Positions 60,880-64,000 of a DNA stretch of 64,000 nt are shown here, piece by piece. How positions within the stretch are numbered: position 1 is the stretch's first letter; each line of letters opens with the position of its first letter. The stretch is taken from positions 186,001 through 250,000 of the forward strand of contig NZ_CP045296.1 in the NCBI RefSeq assembly GCF_009363095.1. Direction: 5' to 3'. Position numbers and translations under genes: made by a program. Source of the stretch: Paenibacillus cellulositrophicus. Its GTDB lineage: Bacteria; Bacillota; Bacilli; Paenibacillales; Paenibacillaceae. Under the pieces are notes generated by a model. That model saw only the letters and a list, made by a program, of their open reading frames with translations. It searched no databases and was not told the DNA's origin.

Positions 60880-61485
60880 CTGCAGCTCGATAAACTGGTC
60901 AATTATTATAAGGCTTTAGCCGACCGGAACCGGATTCGGATTCTGGTACTCCTGTCTCAAGAAGAAATCAACGGAATGACCCTTGCGGAGAAGCTGGGTG
61001 TCACCCCTGCGACGATCACGCATCATATAGCCAAATTAAAGGAAGTCGGGGTTGTCATGGAGCGCCGGGAAAAGAACGTGTCGTACTACCGGATTTCGCA
61101 GGACATGATCGAGCGTACGGAAGGCCAGCTGCTGAAGCTGATTCGAAATTATGAGCCCCAGGAGGACCAGCCAGGGCCGCAGTTGTCCGCTAAGAACGAG
61201 AAGCTTCGGGACACCGTGCTCAAAAGCTTCATCATGGATGACGGCCGCCTGAAGAACATCCCGGCACAGCTCAAGAAAAAGCTGATTGTGCTTGAGTTTA
61301 TGGTGCGAAACCTGGATATGGGACGAAAATACACGGAGAAGGAAATCAACGAGTTCATTAAAACGTTTCATCCCGATTTTGCCACGATCCGCAGGGAATT
61401 CATTATGCATCACTACCTGTATCGTGAAAAAGAAATCTATGAGTTGAATCCGGTGGAAATGTGGGAAAAATGGGAGTATCTCTAG
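60880..61485 (+). CDS. ArsR-type regulator with DUF2087 domain
   Basis: A 201-residue protein with an N-terminal ArsR-like winged helix (LVNYYKALADRNRIRILVLL, then LGVTPATITHHIAKLKEVGV) and a C-terminal DUF2087 domain (about 120-200; MDDGRLKNIPAQLKKKLIVL). No CxC metal motif is seen. The natural start seems to be CTG 60880 (LQLDKLVNYY): AAAGGGTGG lies five bases upstream, while the only in-frame GTG (60871) is inside that site. TTGACG/TATCCT with a 17-bp spacer lies at 60803-60831. It is 12 bp from the SpeE-like gene, so the two form an operon. Confidence 0.82.
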   Translation: MQLDKLVNYYKALADRNRIRILVLLSQEEINGMTLAEKLGVTPATITHHIAKLKEVGVVMERREKNVSYYRISQDMIERTEGQLLKLIRNYEPQEDQPGPQLSAKNEKLRDTVLKSFIMDDGRLKNIPAQLKKKLIVLEFMVRNLDMGRKYTEKEINEFIKTFHPDFATIRREFIMHHYLYREKEIYELNPVEMWEKWEYL

Positions 61486-61497
61486 GGAGGCGGTTAC

Positions 61498-62157
61498 GTG
61501 CTAGTAGACCCATTGGAAGTTTTGGAACGCTGCGATACCCCGCGCGGTGAAATTCAGCTGCAGCGCCGGGGCGGCGAATACGAATTGATCAGCAACGGTA
61601 CGTTTCTCATGGCCACCTATAACGGCGAGTCGGAAAAAAGGCTTGTCCGTTCGGCCATCGAGGCCTGCGCCAAAGACGGCATGACCCTGCTGATCGGAGG
61701 CTTAGGTGTCGGCTATTCTTTGGGAGAGGCGGTGCATCATCCGCAAACCGGTCAAGTCACTGTCGTGGAAATCGAAGACCAGGTCATCGCCTGGAACCGG
61801 ACTTATTTGGCGCCATTTTCCGGAAACGCGCTGTCCCACCCAAAGACGAGGGTCGTATGCGCCGACCTGCTGAAATGGATATCCGAGACCGACGAGACTT
61901 TCGATGCGCTATGTTTCGACATCGATAACGGGCCAGATTGGACGGTGTTTCAAGACAATGAAAGCCTGTATTCTCCGGAAGGGTTGGAGGCGCTTACCCG
62001 CCTGCTGAATCCCGGAGGCGTCATGTCTTTCTGGAGTGCTTCGGCGTCTCCGGCATTTAAGGCGCTCCTCGATTCCCTTTTTGCCGGAGTGGAAGAAATC
62101 CGCATTGAGCAGCCGCGGAACGTCGAGCCGGATGTGGTGTACATAGCCAAAACTTAA
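61498..62157 (+). CDS. Spermidine-synthase-like protein
   Basis: A 219-residue SpeE-like Rossmann-fold protein. The SAM-type motif is LLIGGLGVGYSLGEA near residue 65, followed by VTVVEIEDQVIAW and a FDALCFDIDNGPDW motif, as in the polyamine aminopropyltransferase superfamily. It lacks the full N-terminal domain of SpeE, so it may be a methyltransferase or thermospermine-synthase-like homologue rather than a true spermidine synthase. GTG 61498 follows AGGGAGG. It is coupled to the ArsR-DUF2087 gene. Confidence 0.82.
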   Translation: MLVDPLEVLERCDTPRGEIQLQRRGGEYELISNGTFLMATYNGESEKRLVRSAIEACAKDGMTLLIGGLGVGYSLGEAVHHPQTGQVTVVEIEDQVIAWNRTYLAPFSGNALSHPKTRVVCADLLKWISETDETFDALCFDIDNGPDWTVFQDNESLYSPEGLEALTRLLNPGGVMSFWSASASPAFKALLDSLFAGVEEIRIEQPRNVEPDVVYIAKT

Positions 62158-62192
62158 ACTAGTAATCGTGCAACGCTTTATGGAAAAAAAGG

Positions 62193-62427
62193 TTGAATCG
62201 GTGCCTGCGGTATGGTAAATTAAGGGCATTCAAGTCATGAAAGGGTGACCTTAGGCCAATGATCTACTAATCCTATCCACACAAAACAATCGTTTGAAAC
62301 GATGTTTAGGATAGGATTCGTGCGGGCTTTTTTAAGAACTCATGCCGGTGGGGCATTTGCTTCTTAAAATACGGGATCATGGCGCAGCCTCTTGACGAGA
62401 GGATTCAGCGGATTTCCATGCGTATAC
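62193..62427 (+). promoter_or_regulatory. Structured leader of the vat-vgb operon with a tiny ORF
   Basis: TTGAAT (62193-62198) and TAAATT (62216-62221), 17 bp apart, could start a leader of about 300 bases. AAAGGGTG (62240-62247) precedes a three-codon ORF, ATG-ATC-TAC-TAA at 62259-62270. Its stop codon overlaps the left arm of a long hairpin (AATCCTATCC at 62269-62278 with GGATAGGATT at 62309-62318, plus an inner stem). A second hairpin (TTAAGAA/TTCTTAA with ATGCC/GGCAT) spans 62332-62367. A terminator follows at 62428. The architecture fits antibiotic-responsive attenuation, which is an inference. Confidence 0.55.
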
Positions 62428-62465
62428 AGCCTCCTGTCCTGAACATCGGGACAGGAGGCTTTTTT
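62428..62465 (+). terminator. Strong terminator inside the vat-vgb leader
   Basis: AGCCTCCTGTCC (62428-62439) pairs with GGACAGGAGGCT (62449-62460), followed by T residues to 62465. It lies 63 bases before the vat start codon, so vat expression needs read-through or another promoter. Confidence 0.92.
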
Positions 62466-62528
62466 GTGTGTCAATGAGGCGACAAAGACGCTATTAAATC
62501 TGCTGAATGACCGAAAGGAGTGACTTGC

Positions 62529-63194
62529 ATGCCAGGTCCTAATCCGAACGCGAAGTACCCGATACCCGGGGACAACAATATGCAGTTTATCAAAAACGTG
62601 ATCACGATGCCGAATTTGATCGCGGGAGATTATTCTTACTACTATGCGATCAATGGAGAGTCGTTTGAAGATCAGGTGTTATATCATTACGAATTTCTCG
62701 ACACCAAGCTAATTATCGGCAAGTTTTGCTCGATTGCCGGAGAGGCGCGCTTTATGATGGATGGAGGCAACCATCGGATGGACGGCTCCACGTTTCCTTT
62801 TAACATTTTCGGAAACGGCTGGGAAGCCCACACGCCAACACTAGATCAGCTTCCGATCAAAGGGGATACCGTTGTGGGAAACGACGTCTGGATCGGACGA
62901 AGGGCAACGATCCTGCCGGGCGTGAAGATTGGCGACGGAGCGATCATCGCGGCCGAAGCCGTCGTGACAAGGGACGTCGAGCCTTACACCATCGTCGGCG
63001 GCAACCCCGCGAAGGAAATCCGCAAGCGCTACGCACCCGAGGTGATCGCCGAGCTGCTGGTGATCCGCTGGTGGGATCACGATATCGAAGAAATCGAGCG
63101 GTTCATGGGCGCCATCGCCAGCGGCGACATGGATCTGCTGCGGCAGATGGGCAGGCCGAAGCAAGAGGAAGGAGGAAGGGCGGATGAGAATTGA
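62529..63194 (+). CDS. vat: Vat-family streptogramin A acetyltransferase
   Basis: A 221-residue left-handed beta-helix (hexapeptide repeat) xenobiotic acetyltransferase that O-acetylates group A streptogramins such as virginiamycin M with acetyl-CoA. The catalytic His82 lies in [13 protein letters not shown], the same number as in VatD. The hexapeptide region is [20 protein letters not shown] and the C-terminal helix follows [20 protein letters not shown] precedes ATG 62529. It overlaps the vgb start by 11 bases. Environmental Paenibacillus are known to carry chromosomal Vat and Vgb genes. Confidence 0.94.
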   Translation: MPGPNPNAKYPIPGDNNMQFIKNVITMPNLIAGDYSYYYAINGESFEDQVLYHYEFLDTKLIIGKFCSIAGEARFMMDGGNHRMDGSTFPFNIFGNGWEAHTPTLDQLPIKGDTVVGNDVWIGRRATILPGVKIGDGAIIAAEAVVTRDVEPYTIVGGNPAKEIRKRYAPEVIAELLVIRWWDHDIEEIERFMGAIASGDMDLLRQMGRPKQEEGGRADEN

Positions 63195-64000
63195 AATAGA
63201 GGAATTTCCCTTGCCTTTGCCGGACTCTGGGCCGTACGGTATTGCGGCTGGCAGGGATGGGACCGTGTGGTTCACGGAGCAAAAAAGGAACCGGATCGGA
63301 GCCCGGAACGAGCGCGGCGAGTTTACCGCGTTTGAGGTGCCGACGCCCAATGCGGGGGTAATGTCGATCCTTTGCGACCGAAACGGGGATCTTTGGTTTA
63401 ACGAATATCATACCGGGCAAATCGGCCGGATGACGCCAGGTGGAGAGTTCAAGGAGTATAAGCTGCCGGACCCGGGCTGTGCACCGTTTGGTCTCGCTGA
63501 AGGGCCTGACGGGGCGATCTGGTTCACCGAGATGATGACCGGCCGGATCGGCAGGCTCAGCCCTGCGGGTGAAGTGACCGAGTACAAGCTTCCTCATGAG
63601 GGTGCTTTTCCATCTTTCATCACCACAGGCAGTGACGGGAAGCTGTGGTTTACGGAAAACCAAGGAAATCGGATCGGCACCATCGCACCGGACGGTTCAG
63701 TTACTCACTATGCGCTTCCAACGCCAGGTTCCGCACCGGTCGGAATTACGGCGGGGCCTGACGGCGCGCTGTGGTTTGTGCAGATCGCCGGGAATCGGGT
63801 CGGCAGAATCACGACGGACGGTGAGATAAGCGAGTATTCGCTGCCTACCGAAGGGGCGAAGCCTCACGCGATCACGTCCGGAATCGGCCAGGACCTTTGG
63901 TTCACGGAATGGGGGGCGAACCGGATCGGCCGCATCACCGTGGACGGTAAACTGACCGAATATAATATTCCGACACAGGGAGCGGAACCGCATGGCATCG
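63184..64000 (+). CDS. vgb: Virginiamycin B lyase Vgb, truncated by window end
   Basis: The first 272 codons of a seven-bladed beta-propeller lyase that linearises group B streptogramins by breaking the ester bond with Mg2+. Blades repeat the pattern GxDGxxWFTE...RIGR. The catalytic-site histidines His228 (AKPHAIT) and His270 (AEPHGI) are at the same numbers as in staphylococcal Vgb; Glu284 would lie just past the edge. A purine-rich AAGGAGGAAGG precedes the ATG inside vat. With Vat it gives resistance to both streptogramin components. It is cut by the window, not visibly broken. Confidence 0.95.
   Translation, partial: MRIEIEEFPLPLPDSGPYGIAAGRDGTVWFTEQKRNRIGARNERGEFTAFEVPTPNAGVMSILCDRNGDLWFNEYHTGQIGRMTPGGEFKEYKLPDPGCAPFGLAEGPDGAIWFTEMMTGRIGRLSPAGEVTEYKLPHEGAFPSFITTGSDGKLWFTENQGNRIGTIAPDGSVTHYALPTPGSAPVGITAGPDGALWFVQIAGNRVGRITTDGEISEYSLPTEGAKPHAITSGIGQDLWFTEWGANRIGRITVDGKLTEYNIPTQGAEPHGI

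Noticed and set aside
1-64000. Mobile elements, prophage, CRISPR array, tRNA or rRNA
   Set aside because: I saw no transposase, integrase or phage structural genes, no regularly spaced repeats, and no recognisable tRNA or rRNA sequence. The two gene remnants lack IS ends.

Overview
This 64 kb window looks like chromosome from a spore-forming Gram-positive bacterium, most likely Paenibacillus or a close relative. The genus call is an inference. It rests on strong AGGAGG-type ribosome sites with frequent GTG/TTG starts, CotF-type spore coat genes, LplABC-type importers beside a YesM/YesN two-component pair, ABC sugar importers without their own ATPase, a lipoteichoic-acid-synthase-like protein, a sporulation-kinase-like sensor, and a Vat/Vgb streptogramin resistance pair of the kind known from environmental Paenibacillus. 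I see no rRNA, tRNA, CRISPR array, transposase or phage gene.

Layout. 0-7.6 kb: a VOC protein, then a LacI-type regulator and an alpha-xyloside uptake operon (binding protein, two permeases, YicI-type GH31 alpha-xylosidase). 7.6-12 kb: a short leader ORF with terminator, a UMP-kinase paralogue, a drug-efflux MFS protein and a sorbitol-dehydrogenase-like enzyme. 12-16.9 kb: TetR, SDR, DUF4180, cyclase, GNAT, TagA-type glycosyltransferase and MBL-fold hydrolase. 16.9-19 kb: a Crp/Fnr-type regulator and an ABM monooxygenase/SDR operon sharing an identical operator-promoter arrangement. 19-24.7 kb: a hypothetical protein, a decayed permease, a sensor kinase with a degenerate GGDEF domain, a methyltransferase and an APH-fold protein. 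24.7-27.2 kb: two pairs of spore coat genes around a zinc alcohol dehydrogenase. 27.2-34.1 kb: a Na+/H+ antiporter, hydrolase, TrmB regulator, MFS exporter, GH13 remnant and a Fur-controlled iron-siderophore binding protein. 34.2-41.5 kb: an LplB/LplC/LplA-type importer with YesM/YesN. 41.6-47.1 kb: a serine hydrolase, methyltransferase and small membrane proteins, then a TPP riboswitch driving tenA-thiM-thiD. 47.2-57.2 kb: carboxylesterase, alpha-L-fucosidase, sugar epimerase, NUDIX, Lrp, OYE-type reductase, AraC regulator, SDR and aldo/keto reductase. 57.3-64 kb: an LTA-synthase-like protein, MarR with hydrolase, ArsR-DUF2087, a SpeE-like protein, and at the edge the vat-vgb operon behind a long structured leader.

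The regulatory DNA is the most informative part. Matched operator pairs lie around the LacI, TetR and MarR genes. Two promoters beside the Crp/Fnr gene place the same palindrome at the position of class II activation. A 12-bp direct repeat with 21-bp spacing lies beside an AraC gene. A Fur box covers the iron promoter. Two leaders with very short ORFs and intrinsic terminators precede the UMP-kinase paralogue and vat-vgb. The second is the best candidate here for an undescribed regulatory system, namely antibiotic-responsive attenuation. All functional statements come from reading sequence and from family knowledge; no database search was run.
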